Below, piece after piece: positions 17,800 to 26,379 of a stretch of DNA of 64,000 bases. The stretch comes from CAWDPQ01 sp049642465 (GTDB lineage: Bacteria > Acidobacteriota > Vicinamibacteria > Vicinamibacterales > 2-12-FULL-66-21), in contig JBAROV010000219.1 of assembly GCA_049642465.1 (NCBI GenBank), positions 66,693 to 130,692 on the forward strand. The letters run 5' to 3'. Below the pieces are notes generated by a model that was given only the letters and a program-made list of their open reading frames with translations, had not been told where the DNA came from and did no database searches. Both the position numbers and the translations under genes were made by a program. Each line of letters opens with the position of its first letter. The first letter of the stretch is position 1.

Positions 17800-18767
17800 T
17801 GTCCGGACACAAACACGCTTTCGGTATCAAGACACGCGCCCGGCGCGTGGTCGAATCCGCACTGCGAAGCCAGGCGAAGCCTGTCCGGCGGCTGCTGCTC
17901 GCAACCGGGCGCGATCGCTCGCCGGTGCTCCCCGAAATCGTACAGATCGAAAGCACGAATCTCTGCAACGCCAAGTGTGTGTTCTGCCCTCGCGACGAGA
18001 TGCACCGTAAGCAGGGGGTGATGTCGTTCGATCTCTTCTGCAAAATTGTGGACGAGTGCGTCGAACTTGGGATCACGCACGTCCGCGTCCACAACTACGG
18101 CGAGCCGTTCATGGACCGCCAGCTGACCGAGAAAGTCCGCTACGCCAAGCAGAAGGGGATCCGCGAGGTCGGGATGATCAGCAACGGATCCCTGATTACC
18201 GAAAACGTGGCGCGCGAGATGATCGAGGCGGGCCTCGACGCGATCAATATCAGCGTGGACGCGTCAGGGCGGGAGGTCTTCGACGCCACGCGCATTGGCC
18301 TGAATTACGACAAGGTCATCGCGAATATCGAGCGGCTCGTCCGCATTCGGTCCGAGCTTGGCCGGAAGCGTCCCAAACTGATTCTCAGTTTTGTACGGCA
18401 GAACAACTCGGCAGACGAGCAGGCGTTCATCGAGCACTGGCGCAGCGTGGCTGACAAGATTCACATTACCGATCTTCACAATTGGGCCGGCACGCTCAAT
18501 CGCGAGTCCGATGTGAATTACCCGTGCTACCGTCCATGGCTGACGTTCACCGTCCTGTGGGACGGGCGGGTGTCGCTCTGTTGCGCGGATTTCGACGGCA
18601 GAACGGTGCTCGGCGATCTCAACACGTCCACGATCCGCGAAGTCTGGAACGCCGAACCCTACGTCGCGGTACGTCGCGCGCACCTGGAGAGCGGCGGCCC
18701 CGACATCTGCCGCTCCTGCGATCTCCCCCGCAAAGACTCCCCCCTCTGGATTACGAAGCTCACGTAG
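17799..18767 (+). CDS. Radical SAM/SPASM domain protein
   Basis: 322-residue iron-sulfur enzyme. The radical SAM cluster motif is CNAKCVFC (about residues 53-60, CxxxCxxC), followed by HNYGEPFMD and the glycine-rich GMISNGSLI. The C-terminal SPASM region shows YRPWLTFTVLWDGRVSLCCADFDG and CRSCDLPR, giving cysteines for auxiliary clusters. Proteins of this type occur in many polysaccharide loci with unknown substrates. Start overlaps the preceding stop (TAATG). It is the first of three radical SAM genes in the island. Confidence 0.85.
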   Translation: MSGHKHAFGIKTRARRVVESALRSQAKPVRRLLLATGRDRSPVLPEIVQIESTNLCNAKCVFCPRDEMHRKQGVMSFDLFCKIVDECVELGITHVRVHNYGEPFMDRQLTEKVRYAKQKGIREVGMISNGSLITENVAREMIEAGLDAINISVDASGREVFDATRIGLNYDKVIANIERLVRIRSELGRKRPKLILSFVRQNNSADEQAFIEHWRSVADKIHITDLHNWAGTLNRESDVNYPCYRPWLTFTVLWDGRVSLCCADFDGRTVLGDLNTSTIREVWNAEPYVAVRRAHLESGGPDICRSCDLPRKDSPLWITKLT

Positions 18768-18844
18768 AAAAAGGGAAAAGGCCGTCCAGCTCGATCGGCC
18801 GTCCTACCAGGCGTATACTGAACTTCTCCCTGGAGACACGCGAA

Positions 18845-19546
18845 ATGTTGAAATTCCCCCGCTGCCTGGCGTTTACGGCGGTTATCGCAGGTGCTTTCAG
18901 TGTCACGCCGGCTGCGGCGCAGCAGGAACTGAAGCTGAGCATGGCAAACGGACGAGTCACGCTCGTCGCTCGCGACGTACCGGTTCGCCAAATCCTCGCG
19001 GAATGGGCGCGAATTGGCGATACCCGAATCGTGAACGGCGACAAATTGATGGGCCCGCCCGTTACCCTCGAACTCGTCGATTATCCGGAAGGGCGTGCGC
19101 TCGACCTCATCCTGCGTCAGGCCGCAGGCTACATGGCGGCACCGCGGCCGGCGAATTCGGCAGGCGCATCGGTGTACGACCGGATCATGATTCTGCCGAC
19201 GAGCAGACCCCCGGCCGTCACAGCGGTCGCGACACCGCCTGCGTACAATCGCAATCTGATGCCGCAACCCATGCCGCAGCCGGTAGAAGACGATGACCGC
19301 GAACCGGCGGATCAAGGAGCCGTGCCGCCACCTGGTATGGTGCCGCAGGGCATGCCATTCCCTGGCCAGCCTCCACTCCCCGGTGCGCAGCAGGGGCCGC
19401 AACAGCAGCAACCGGTCTTCACGGCTCCGCGTCCAGGCATGATGCCGCCGCCGACGCCACAGCCCGGCGCGCCCAATCCGTACGCGCCGCCTGGAACCCG
19501 GCCGCAGGTTCCTCCTGGTCGGCCCGGCGGGCAGGAAGGCGCATAG
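18845..19546 (+). CDS. Secreted STN/secretin-N-like protein with proline-rich tail
   Basis: 233 residues with a signal peptide (LKFPRCLAFTAVIAGAFSVTPAAAQ, residues 2-26, cleavage after AAA/AQ). Residues about 28-100 resemble the Secretin-and-TonB-N-terminal short domain: VTLVARDVPVRQILAEWA and LVDYPEGRALDLILRQAAG. The remainder is a low-complexity Pro/Gln/Gly/Met tail. ATG 18845 has GGAG 9 nt upstream; a TATACT -10-like element at 18814-18819 lies in the 77-bp gap before it, with only a weak -35. It could help glycan export or outer-membrane passage, but no secretin barrel is encoded here. Confidence 0.65.
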   Translation: MLKFPRCLAFTAVIAGAFSVTPAAAQQELKLSMANGRVTLVARDVPVRQILAEWARIGDTRIVNGDKLMGPPVTLELVDYPEGRALDLILRQAAGYMAAPRPANSAGASVYDRIMILPTSRPPAVTAVATPPAYNRNLMPQPMPQPVEDDDREPADQGAVPPPGMVPQGMPFPGQPPLPGAQQGPQQQQPVFTAPRPGMMPPPTPQPGAPNPYAPPGTRPQVPPGRPGGQEGA

Positions 19547-19589
19547 AGCGCAGACGCGGCGGGAAACTGCCGCGCTACAATCTGTCTTC

Positions 19590-20297
19590 ATGAACGGCGC
19601 CCCCGTCGTCCGGCGCGGTGAGTATGCCGCGCGGGGCGACTATCATCGCGCGCCAGATCCTGACTGGGACTATTACCCGACGTACCTCGCCAAGCTGACA
19701 GCCGTCCGCCGCTGGCTGGACCGCTTGCCTGCGGACACTCGCGTCCTGGATGCCGGATGCGGGGAAGGCGTGCTCGTTGAGGAATACGCGTCCAGGTTGC
19801 GGATTGAAGGTCTCGACGAAAACTATTCGTCGGCGAGAGTGCGGATCGGTTCGCTACTCGCGCTGCCGTACGACAATGGGACTTTCGATCGCGCGATGTG
19901 TCTCGACGTACTCGAGCACCTGACATTCGACGAACAGCCCAAAGCGTTGGCCGAACTGTCGCGTGTGCTGCGGTCTGGCGGAGAATTGCTCGTGTCCGTG
20001 CCAAACCTCGCGCACTTGCAGTCGCGCGTGCATTTTCTCCTGACCGGTCGATTGATTCGAACGGCATCGCCCCAGAAGCACCCCGGCGATCGGCCCGCGC
20101 GCGAATACATCCAGCTCGCGGAACAGTCCGGACTGATGCTCCTCGCGCGCAAGGGTATCTTCCCCACGATCCCGGTGCTGACGCGCCTGATCCGACGCAA
20201 TCCGCGTGCGCTGCTCCCGCTGCATCGGTGGCTCACGCGACTCCTGCCAATTCCCGGGTGGTGCTTCCTGAACCTCCTCACGTTCCGGAAACGCTGA
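19590..20297 (+). CDS. Class I SAM-dependent methyltransferase
   Basis: 235-residue Rossmann-fold methyltransferase. SAM-binding motif I is VLDAGCGEGVLVEEY (about 52-66), then LPYDNGTFDRAMCLDVLEHL (about 92-111) as motif II/III and LRSGGELLVSVPNL. N-terminal residues GDYHRAPDPDWDYYPTYL match a group found in glycan loci. The C-terminal 50 residues are basic and hydrophobic, which may mean membrane association. Likely methylates a sugar or lipid intermediate; substrate unknown. It precedes the flippase by 4 bp. Confidence 0.83.
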   Translation: MNGAPVVRRGEYAARGDYHRAPDPDWDYYPTYLAKLTAVRRWLDRLPADTRVLDAGCGEGVLVEEYASRLRIEGLDENYSSARVRIGSLLALPYDNGTFDRAMCLDVLEHLTFDEQPKALAELSRVLRSGGELLVSVPNLAHLQSRVHFLLTGRLIRTASPQKHPGDRPAREYIQLAEQSGLMLLARKGIFPTIPVLTRLIRRNPRALLPLHRWLTRLLPIPGWCFLNLLTFRKR

Positions 20298-20301
20298 GGC
20301 C

Positions 20302-21888
20302 TTGCCACCAAAAATCAAAGAACTCGGGAAGCAGCTTGCGATTTACGGCGCGGGCGACGTTGCGGTTTCAGCCGTCAATCTCCTGCTCCTTCCCATCTAT
20401 GTCAGGTATCTCAGCGAGCGCGACTACGGGATTCTCGGTCTGCTCGGCGCCGTAGAGGTCATTGCGAAAATCCTGTTCCGCTTGGGACTCGATGGGTCGT
20501 TCATGCGGTTCTTCTACGAGAGCGATGAGCCCGGCGCGCGACAACGGCTTGCGAGCACCATTTTCTATTTCCTCCTGACCGTGAATGGCATCCTCCTGTT
20601 TGCCAGCCTGCTTGCGTCCACCTGGCTGGCGCGGGTGGTGTTTGGCGATGCTTCTGCCGCGCTGCCGCTGCAACTCGTGCTCCTGAACACGTTCGCCATC
20701 GGGTTCACCTTCTTCCCGTTCCACGTCCTGCGGATGGAACAGCGTTCAGCGGAATTCAGTCTTCTGGCGATCCTGAGATCTGTCGCGACTGTCGTCTTGC
20801 GGCTGATCCTTGTCGTTTCGGCGGGCCTGGGAGTGTTGGGTGTCGTGGTGGCCGATGTCGTCGTAACAGCCGGGCTGATCGTCGTACTGCTGAGGCGCTT
20901 CGCACCGCTCATCCGCACGGTGTTCGATTGGCACGTGTTACGGGAATCGCTGGCATTCGGCTTCCCGCGAGTACCTCATGCGGCGGCACAGCAGATCATG
21001 GCGGTTGGAGACAAGTTCATTCTCGCGGCCTTCCGCCCGATCGCCGAAGTTGGTGTGTATTCGATGGGAGTCAGCTTCGGGCTGACGCAGAAGCTGTTTC
21101 TCAGCGCCTTCGAATACGCTTGGGCACCCTTCTACTACTCCGCTTCCCGCGAACCCGGCGCGCCGGTGCTCTTTGCCAGGGTCACGACCTACGGCGTCGC
21201 GGCGTTGGGGCTATTGACTGCCGGCCTCTCCGCAATCGCGCGAGATCTGCTCGACTTGATGACGCGTGGTGTATTCGTCGAGGCGGCGCCAGTTGTGGCA
21301 TGGACGGCCGTGGGAGTGTTTCTGCAGGGCGTCTACCTTCTCACGTCGATCGGCTTGAACATCACCAAGCGTACGGCCTACTACCCTGCCTCGACGATCG
21401 CAGCCGCGGCGGCAAACATTGGCCTCAACTATGCGCTCATTCCCCGATACGGCATGCTTGGCGCGGCGTGGGCGAACGCAGCGGCTTATGGGGTGCAAGC
21501 CGGACTTGCCTACTCGTTCTCGCAAAGGGTCTACCCGGTGCGATACGAGCGTGGACGATTGACCCGAGTCTGTGTCGCGTCCGTGCTGGCCTTCGCCGCT
21601 GGCATCGCGGTACCCTCGTTGCCCCCTCTCGCCGGCGTGCTGATCCGCGGCATGGTCGTAATGGGCGTTTTCACGGGACTGCTTTGGGTGTCCGGCTTCT
21701 TCAAGCGTGACGAACTGCGGGTCCTGTCACGCCTTCGGCCCAAACGGACACCCCTCGCGCCGACTTCTGACGTCACGGAACTCGCCGGGGAGATCGTCGC
21801 GACGGATCTCCCGGAGGTGGATTTGGAAGTCCGCGAATCCGATAGCCATGCGCAGGTGCATTCAGTGAAGACGACGTTCGAACGATGA
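20302..21888 (+). CDS. Wzx-like polysaccharide flippase (MOP superfamily)
   Basis: 528-residue integral membrane protein with about twelve to fourteen hydrophobic helices. It opens IKELGKQLAIYGAGDVAVSAVNLLLLPIYVRYLS, the standard opening of polysaccharide-biosynthesis exporters that flip undecaprenyl-linked oligosaccharides. The last 60 residues are a hydrophilic, acidic cytoplasmic tail. TTG 20302 is taken as start because no other initiator lies before the first helix and it is 4 bp after the methyltransferase stop. ATGA overlap with the next gene. No Wzy polymerase or ABC exporter was recognised nearby. Confidence 0.85.
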   Translation: MPPKIKELGKQLAIYGAGDVAVSAVNLLLLPIYVRYLSERDYGILGLLGAVEVIAKILFRLGLDGSFMRFFYESDEPGARQRLASTIFYFLLTVNGILLFASLLASTWLARVVFGDASAALPLQLVLLNTFAIGFTFFPFHVLRMEQRSAEFSLLAILRSVATVVLRLILVVSAGLGVLGVVVADVVVTAGLIVVLLRRFAPLIRTVFDWHVLRESLAFGFPRVPHAAAQQIMAVGDKFILAAFRPIAEVGVYSMGVSFGLTQKLFLSAFEYAWAPFYYSASREPGAPVLFARVTTYGVAALGLLTAGLSAIARDLLDLMTRGVFVEAAPVVAWTAVGVFLQGVYLLTSIGLNITKRTAYYPASTIAAAAANIGLNYALIPRYGMLGAAWANAAAYGVQAGLAYSFSQRVYPVRYERGRLTRVCVASVLAFAAGIAVPSLPPLAGVLIRGMVVMGVFTGLLWVSGFFKRDELRVLSRLRPKRTPLAPTSDVTELAGEIVATDLPEVDLEVRESDSHAQVHSVKTTFER

Positions 21889-23237
21889 CACTGGATGCTC
21901 GCTGGCTCGAGCGCCACGTGGGGTTGGCAATCGCGACGGTCGCGTGTCTATTTTCGGCAGCGTATCTCACGAGCCTCGTGGTCTTTCCAAAGCCCGGCGG
22001 ACGGGTCGTGGTCGGAGATGCGCTGCATCATTACGTCCAGCTTCGCTCCGCCGTCTTCGACCGCGACTTGCATTTCAGGAACGAATACATCCGGATGTAC
22101 GGTCTTCGCGGTGATGAACCTGGAACCGAATGGGTGTATGAGCGCACGGCGACGGGGCACGTGCGCAACCTCATGCCCGTCGGGCCGGCGATCGTCTGGG
22201 CGCCGGCATTTCTCCTGGTGACGGCGTTGACCTCGCTCGGGCACCTCATCGGGTCGGATTACCCAGTAGACGGCTACGGCCGGGTTTTCCAGGCAACGGC
22301 CGCCGTCAGCGGCATCGCTGCTGCCGCATCGGGGATCTGGTTGTCGTTTCTCGCCGCGGGCGAACTATTCGGTCGTCGTTCTGCTGCGTGGAGTGCGATT
22401 GTCCTGTGGCTCTCCTCGAGCGCCGTCTATTACTCCGCAATCTCGCCGGCGTACTCGCACAGTGCCTCGCTGCTGACGGGCGGACTTTTCTGGTACGCAT
22501 TCGTTCGGACGAGAGACCAGGTGACGGTGAGACGCTTCGCTCTCTTGGGCGCTCTGGCTGGTGCGGCAGCACTCATGCGCTGGCAGGACGCGATTCTGCT
22601 CGCGATACCGGCCGTTAATCTGATTTGGAACCTGCGGCGCTCAGTGGGCATCGGCCGGACGATCACGCTTGGGTTGGTGACCGCGATCTCGGCTCTGTTG
22701 GCCTTCACACCTCAAATGCTCGTGTGGCAGACGCTTTACGGGCAGCCGTTCGCAATCCCGCAGGGCGAAAGCTTCATGCGGTGGGAGCAGCCGGCGCTGG
22801 TGGCCGTCTTGTTTTCCGATTGGCACGGCCTCTTCACGTGGACGCCGGTCGTCGCGATGGCGGTGCTCGGCCTTCCCTTCGTCTGGAAACGAGACCGTCT
22901 GGTGTGCCTGACGTCTGTCGTATTCGTTCTTCTCTCGTGGTACGTCAACGCGGCGGCGGCGGATTGGTGGGCTGGCGAGGCATTTGGCGCGCGGCGCTTC
23001 ATCAGCTGCCTGCCCGTGTTCGTGCTCGGGCTCAGTGCGTTAATCGACCGCTGGTCACCATCAGTGCGAACGCTGGCCTTTTGCGGCACCCTCGTCATCG
23101 CTCATACGTTTCTGCTCCTCCTGCAATACCAGCTTTTCATGCACGGACTACGTGACGGCGTGCCCTATCCAAGGGGGGCCTACGGTCTCTGGCTCGCGCG
23201 GTTTGTCGTCCCGTTCAAGCTGCTGACGTCGTGGTGA
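21885..23237 (+). CDS. GT39-like integral membrane glycosyltransferase
   Basis: 450 residues with about ten hydrophobic helices. An early periplasmic loop, VVVGDALHHYVQLRSAVFD (about 43-61), contains the acidic residue expected for GT-C catalysis, and NEYIRMYGLRGDEPGTEW follows. Later loops include DWHGLFTWTPVV and WWAGEAFGARRFI, which are common in bacterial GT39 relatives. It probably uses a polyprenyl-phosphate sugar. ATG overlaps the flippase TGA, and its own TGA overlaps the next ATG, so these three are translationally coupled. Confidence 0.78.
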   Translation: MTLDARWLERHVGLAIATVACLFSAAYLTSLVVFPKPGGRVVVGDALHHYVQLRSAVFDRDLHFRNEYIRMYGLRGDEPGTEWVYERTATGHVRNLMPVGPAIVWAPAFLLVTALTSLGHLIGSDYPVDGYGRVFQATAAVSGIAAAASGIWLSFLAAGELFGRRSAAWSAIVLWLSSSAVYYSAISPAYSHSASLLTGGLFWYAFVRTRDQVTVRRFALLGALAGAAALMRWQDAILLAIPAVNLIWNLRRSVGIGRTITLGLVTAISALLAFTPQMLVWQTLYGQPFAIPQGESFMRWEQPALVAVLFSDWHGLFTWTPVVAMAVLGLPFVWKRDRLVCLTSVVFVLLSWYVNAAAADWWAGEAFGARRFISCLPVFVLGLSALIDRWSPSVRTLAFCGTLVIAHTFLLLLQYQLFMHGLRDGVPYPRGAYGLWLARFVVPFKLLTSW

Positions 23238-25009
23238 TGCGAGCCGTGACGTCGCTCCGGCCTGCTGCCATCCTGCTGGCCGTTTGCCTGCTCGCCATGG
23301 GGCTTCGCACGTTGGGAATCAGTTACGGGCTGCCGGCGATCTATAACCCTGACGAAACCCCGATTCTCAACCGCGCGTTGACATTCGCGAAGGGCGATCC
23401 GAACCCGCACAATTTCGTTTACCCGTCGCTGTACTTCTACCTGCTCTTCGCGTGGGAGGGGGCGTTCTTCGTGGCCGGCCGGCTGTTGGGGATCTTCGAT
23501 TCGCTGGCGGCGTTTCAGCGTCAGTTCTTCACCGATCCGTCGGCGCACTTTCTCGCCGGGCGGGCGTTCTCTGTTCTCTGCGGAACGTTGACGATCGTCG
23601 CGCTCTACTGGTTCGGCCGCCGCTTGTACGACAAGCCTACTGGACTTGCCGCAGCGGCGTTCCTGGCAGTCGCACCGATCGCCGTCCGCGATGCGCATTA
23701 CGTCAAGCTCGACGTGCCGGTCACGTTGTTCGTCGTTCTCGCCCATGCTGCTTTGGCCAGGATCGTGACCGATCCGGCGGCGGCGGCTCGGCAGTCCTGC
23801 TGGTTGACCGCGGGGTTGCTGTCCGGGCTTGCCGTCTCGACGCAGTACTACGCCGTTTTTCTCGCGTTCTCGATCGTCGCCGTCACGATTGCGGATGTTC
23901 AGCGCTCGCGACAGCTACAGGCATCAGTGAAACTATTCCTGTGGTGCGTGGCCGGTGCCGTCGCGGGATTCCTGGCCGGTACGCCGTTTCTCCTCGTCGA
24001 TCTGCAAAAGGCTCTTGCCGACATCGCTCACGTCCGAGAGGTGGATGTCGATCGCGCGGTCGCGGGAGGGATGTTTTCAGCGACAGGCGCGTATCTGAGG
24101 ATTCTGCTCCTCGACGCGGTCGGCTGGCCCGTGTGGCTGGCGGCGGTCGCTGGCGCGATCTGGGCGCTCCTCTCCGATTGGCGGCGCGGCCTCCTGCTCG
24201 TCAGCTTCTTCGTCCCGTTTTTTGCGTTTGTCGCGAACACCGTTCCGATGAGCCGGTACCTGAACGTCGTCCTGCCACTGATTGCACTGAGTGCCGGGGC
24301 GGCGATGATCAAGTTGTCCCGGCTCTCAGCCCGGCACATGACAATCATTCCCATGGGCCTCTCATTTCGCCACTCGACAGCCATCGCTGTTGCGCTTGTT
24401 ATTGCCGCGATGATACCGGGGCTTTTGAGCAGTATCCGGATCAGCCTTTTCATCCGTGAGGCAGACACCCGGACGCTCGCCCGAGAATTCCTGGAGAATC
24501 GGCTACACCCGGGCGACGCCGTACTGATCCAACCCTACAGTGCACCGCTGCGACCGTCGCGTGATGCCTTGCTCGAGGCACTCCGTCAGAACCTTGGATC
24601 GGAGTCGCGGGCCTCAGCGAAATATCAGCACATGCTCGCGCTCGATCCGTATCCAGAACCTTCGTACCGGCTGATCTATCTGGGCGACGATGACGGTCTG
24701 GATGTGGACAAGCTGTTTGTTTCACCGCAAGAGTTTTCAGACGGCGAGGGTCTCGGCAAGCTCCGCCGTCTGGGGATCCAATACGTCGTCCTCAAGCAGT
24801 CAAATACACCCAACCCGTCGTTGAGCGGGCTCGAAAGGGCTCTGACTCGCGAAGGACAGCGCATTGCGGTGTTCACGCCGTATCGGCCGAACGCTGCGCC
24901 GGAGGAACGCGCCGCCATTCCACCCTTCATGCACAATACTGCTGCCCGATTGCACCCGGCGCTCGAGCGTCCGGGCCCAATCGTCGAGATCTGGATGATC
25001 ACCCACTGA
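23237..25009 (+). CDS. GT39-like integral membrane glycosyltransferase with soluble C-terminal domain
   Basis: 590 residues. The early loop YGLPAIYNPDETPILNRA (about 31-48) carries the Asp-Glu pair typical of PMT-like GT-C enzymes, followed by HNFVYPSLYFYLLFAWEG. Roughly residues 1-400 are transmembrane; the last 190 form a soluble domain (LIQPYSAPLRPSR). The start is ATG 23237, overlapping the previous TGA; GTG codons 23231 and 23234 are also in frame. It is the last gene before a 131-bp gap, so the first long transcription unit may end near here. Confidence 0.78.
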   Translation: MRAVTSLRPAAILLAVCLLAMGLRTLGISYGLPAIYNPDETPILNRALTFAKGDPNPHNFVYPSLYFYLLFAWEGAFFVAGRLLGIFDSLAAFQRQFFTDPSAHFLAGRAFSVLCGTLTIVALYWFGRRLYDKPTGLAAAAFLAVAPIAVRDAHYVKLDVPVTLFVVLAHAALARIVTDPAAAARQSCWLTAGLLSGLAVSTQYYAVFLAFSIVAVTIADVQRSRQLQASVKLFLWCVAGAVAGFLAGTPFLLVDLQKALADIAHVREVDVDRAVAGGMFSATGAYLRILLLDAVGWPVWLAAVAGAIWALLSDWRRGLLLVSFFVPFFAFVANTVPMSRYLNVVLPLIALSAGAAMIKLSRLSARHMTIIPMGLSFRHSTAIAVALVIAAMIPGLLSSIRISLFIREADTRTLAREFLENRLHPGDAVLIQPYSAPLRPSRDALLEALRQNLGSESRASAKYQHMLALDPYPEPSYRLIYLGDDDGLDVDKLFVSPQEFSDGEGLGKLRRLGIQYVVLKQSNTPNPSLSGLERALTREGQRIAVFTPYRPNAAPEERAAIPPFMHNTAARLHPALERPGPIVEIWMITH

Positions 25010-25140
25010 GGGAGCCCTGTGGCTTTGGCGTGGATGGGGCGATACAATGGATCGGATCTGAAGAGTTCCACTGTTCCACCCTCGTCAGACGGTCCGACTC
25101 GAGCCCGGCCGCGACAAGCGGCGGACGCTGCTAACAACTG
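25010..25140 (+). promoter_or_regulatory. Short intergenic gap with a candidate -10
   Basis: The only gap of note inside the island (131 bp). GATACAATGG at about 25050 contains TACAAT, 5 of 6 to the -10 consensus; no good -35 stands 16-18 bp before it. It may give the radical SAM pair downstream its own promoter. No terminator hairpin with a T-run was seen. Confidence 0.3.
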
Positions 25141-26379
25141 ATGCCGCTTGCCCGAAAACTCCGCGAGTCAATCGCGACACGTGCGCGTGCCTTACCGGCG
25201 GCGCGCCACGCGTGGGCGCGCTATCGCCGCCACCGCTACGAGCAGCGCATCCAGCGTTTTTTGAGCGAGAAGTCCGGCCGTGCCGACCGCCTTCCCATGG
25301 GTGCCGTCTATGAGGCGACGATGCGGTGCAACCTGCACTGCGAGTTCTGCTATGTGGGCGATCTGCTGAACATTGAGGGGGAATGGCGTCAGGAACTGAC
25401 GCTGGACACGCTCGCGACAGCGTTCCCGGATCGCGCGGGTTTCCAGATCAGCCTGACGGGCGGAGAGATCTTCATGCGCAAGGACATCATGTCCGTCCTG
25501 AATCTCTTCCGCGAAAAGGGATACGCGTGCGGCTATCTCACCACAAACGGAACGATCATCAACGAGGAACGGGCGAATGCCCTCGCGGACCTGGCGGCGG
25601 CGGGATTCCTGAAGCACATCAGCGTGTCCGTGGATGGCCCTGGCGAACTGCACGATGCGGCGCGGGGGCTGAAAGGCACCTTCGAACGCACATGCGCGGG
25701 ACTGAGACGCCTCCAGGAGGCGGCGCGTCGAAAACAGGCGCCCCTTCGGGTCAGCATCAACACGACGGTGGCGCATGAGAGTCTCGCCGCCCTCGATCAA
25801 ATGGTTGAGGTCGCGGAGGAGCTCGGCGTGGACGCGATCGGCTTGAACCACCTGATGTACAGCACACCCGAGGAGGTAGCCGAAACCGTTCGCCTGATTG
25901 GCGCACCCGACGCCTCGGTGATCGCCACCTACGTGACGTCCGATCCCGGATTGGATATCGAAGTCGTGCGAACCAAAGTCGCGGCGCTCCAGGAAAAGTG
26001 CCGACAAAAGAACGTGCTCTTCGATTACCGACCGAAGGTCCACGCTCAGCTCATCGAGAACTACTACACTCCCGGATCGAAGCTTGAAGGACGTTGCCTC
26101 TATCCGTTCCTTCACGCACGAGTGTCGTTTTCGGGGAAGGTCTATTTCTGCCCGTTCATCCGGGTCGAAGTCGGAGATCTCACGCGGTCGACGCTCGAAG
26201 AGGTGTGGAACAGCGAGAAATACGTCTCGATGCGGCGTTCGCTCGTGGAGAATGGCATTTTCCCGGTATGTCGGCGGTGCTGCAAGGTTGAACTCTCTGC
26301 CGAACCTGTCACCGAGCCGTTCGGCGCCGGTGTTGCCGCGCCAGCTCGCCGCGCAATTCCGCTGACGGTGGTTCGCTGA
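25141..26379 (+). CDS. Radical SAM protein with SPASM-like C-terminus
   Basis: 412 residues. Cluster motif CNLHCEFC (about 63-70) with SLTGGEIFMR and YLTTNGTII, then SVSVDGPGELHD, the normal radical SAM barrel order. The C-terminal region has GRCLYPFLHARVSFSGKVYFC and CRRCCKVE, cysteines fit for an extra iron-sulfur cluster. A basic N-terminal region of about 55 residues precedes the barrel. Substrate unknown. It directly abuts the B12-binding radical SAM gene (stop 26377-26379, ATG 26380), so the two are probably co-expressed. Confidence 0.85.
   Translation: MPLARKLRESIATRARALPAARHAWARYRRHRYEQRIQRFLSEKSGRADRLPMGAVYEATMRCNLHCEFCYVGDLLNIEGEWRQELTLDTLATAFPDRAGFQISLTGGEIFMRKDIMSVLNLFREKGYACGYLTTNGTIINEERANALADLAAAGFLKHISVSVDGPGELHDAARGLKGTFERTCAGLRRLQEAARRKQAPLRVSINTTVAHESLAALDQMVEVAEELGVDAIGLNHLMYSTPEEVAETVRLIGAPDASVIATYVTSDPGLDIEVVRTKVAALQEKCRQKNVLFDYRPKVHAQLIENYYTPGSKLEGRCLYPFLHARVSFSGKVYFCPFIRVEVGDLTRSTLEEVWNSEKYVSMRRSLVENGIFPVCRRCCKVELSAEPVTEPFGAGVAAPARRAIPLTVVR

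Noticed and set aside
18768..18844. Small RNA or attenuator between the radical SAM and STN genes
   Set aside because: Only a weak GGCCG/CGGCC pair with an 11-nt loop was found; not enough to call an RNA.
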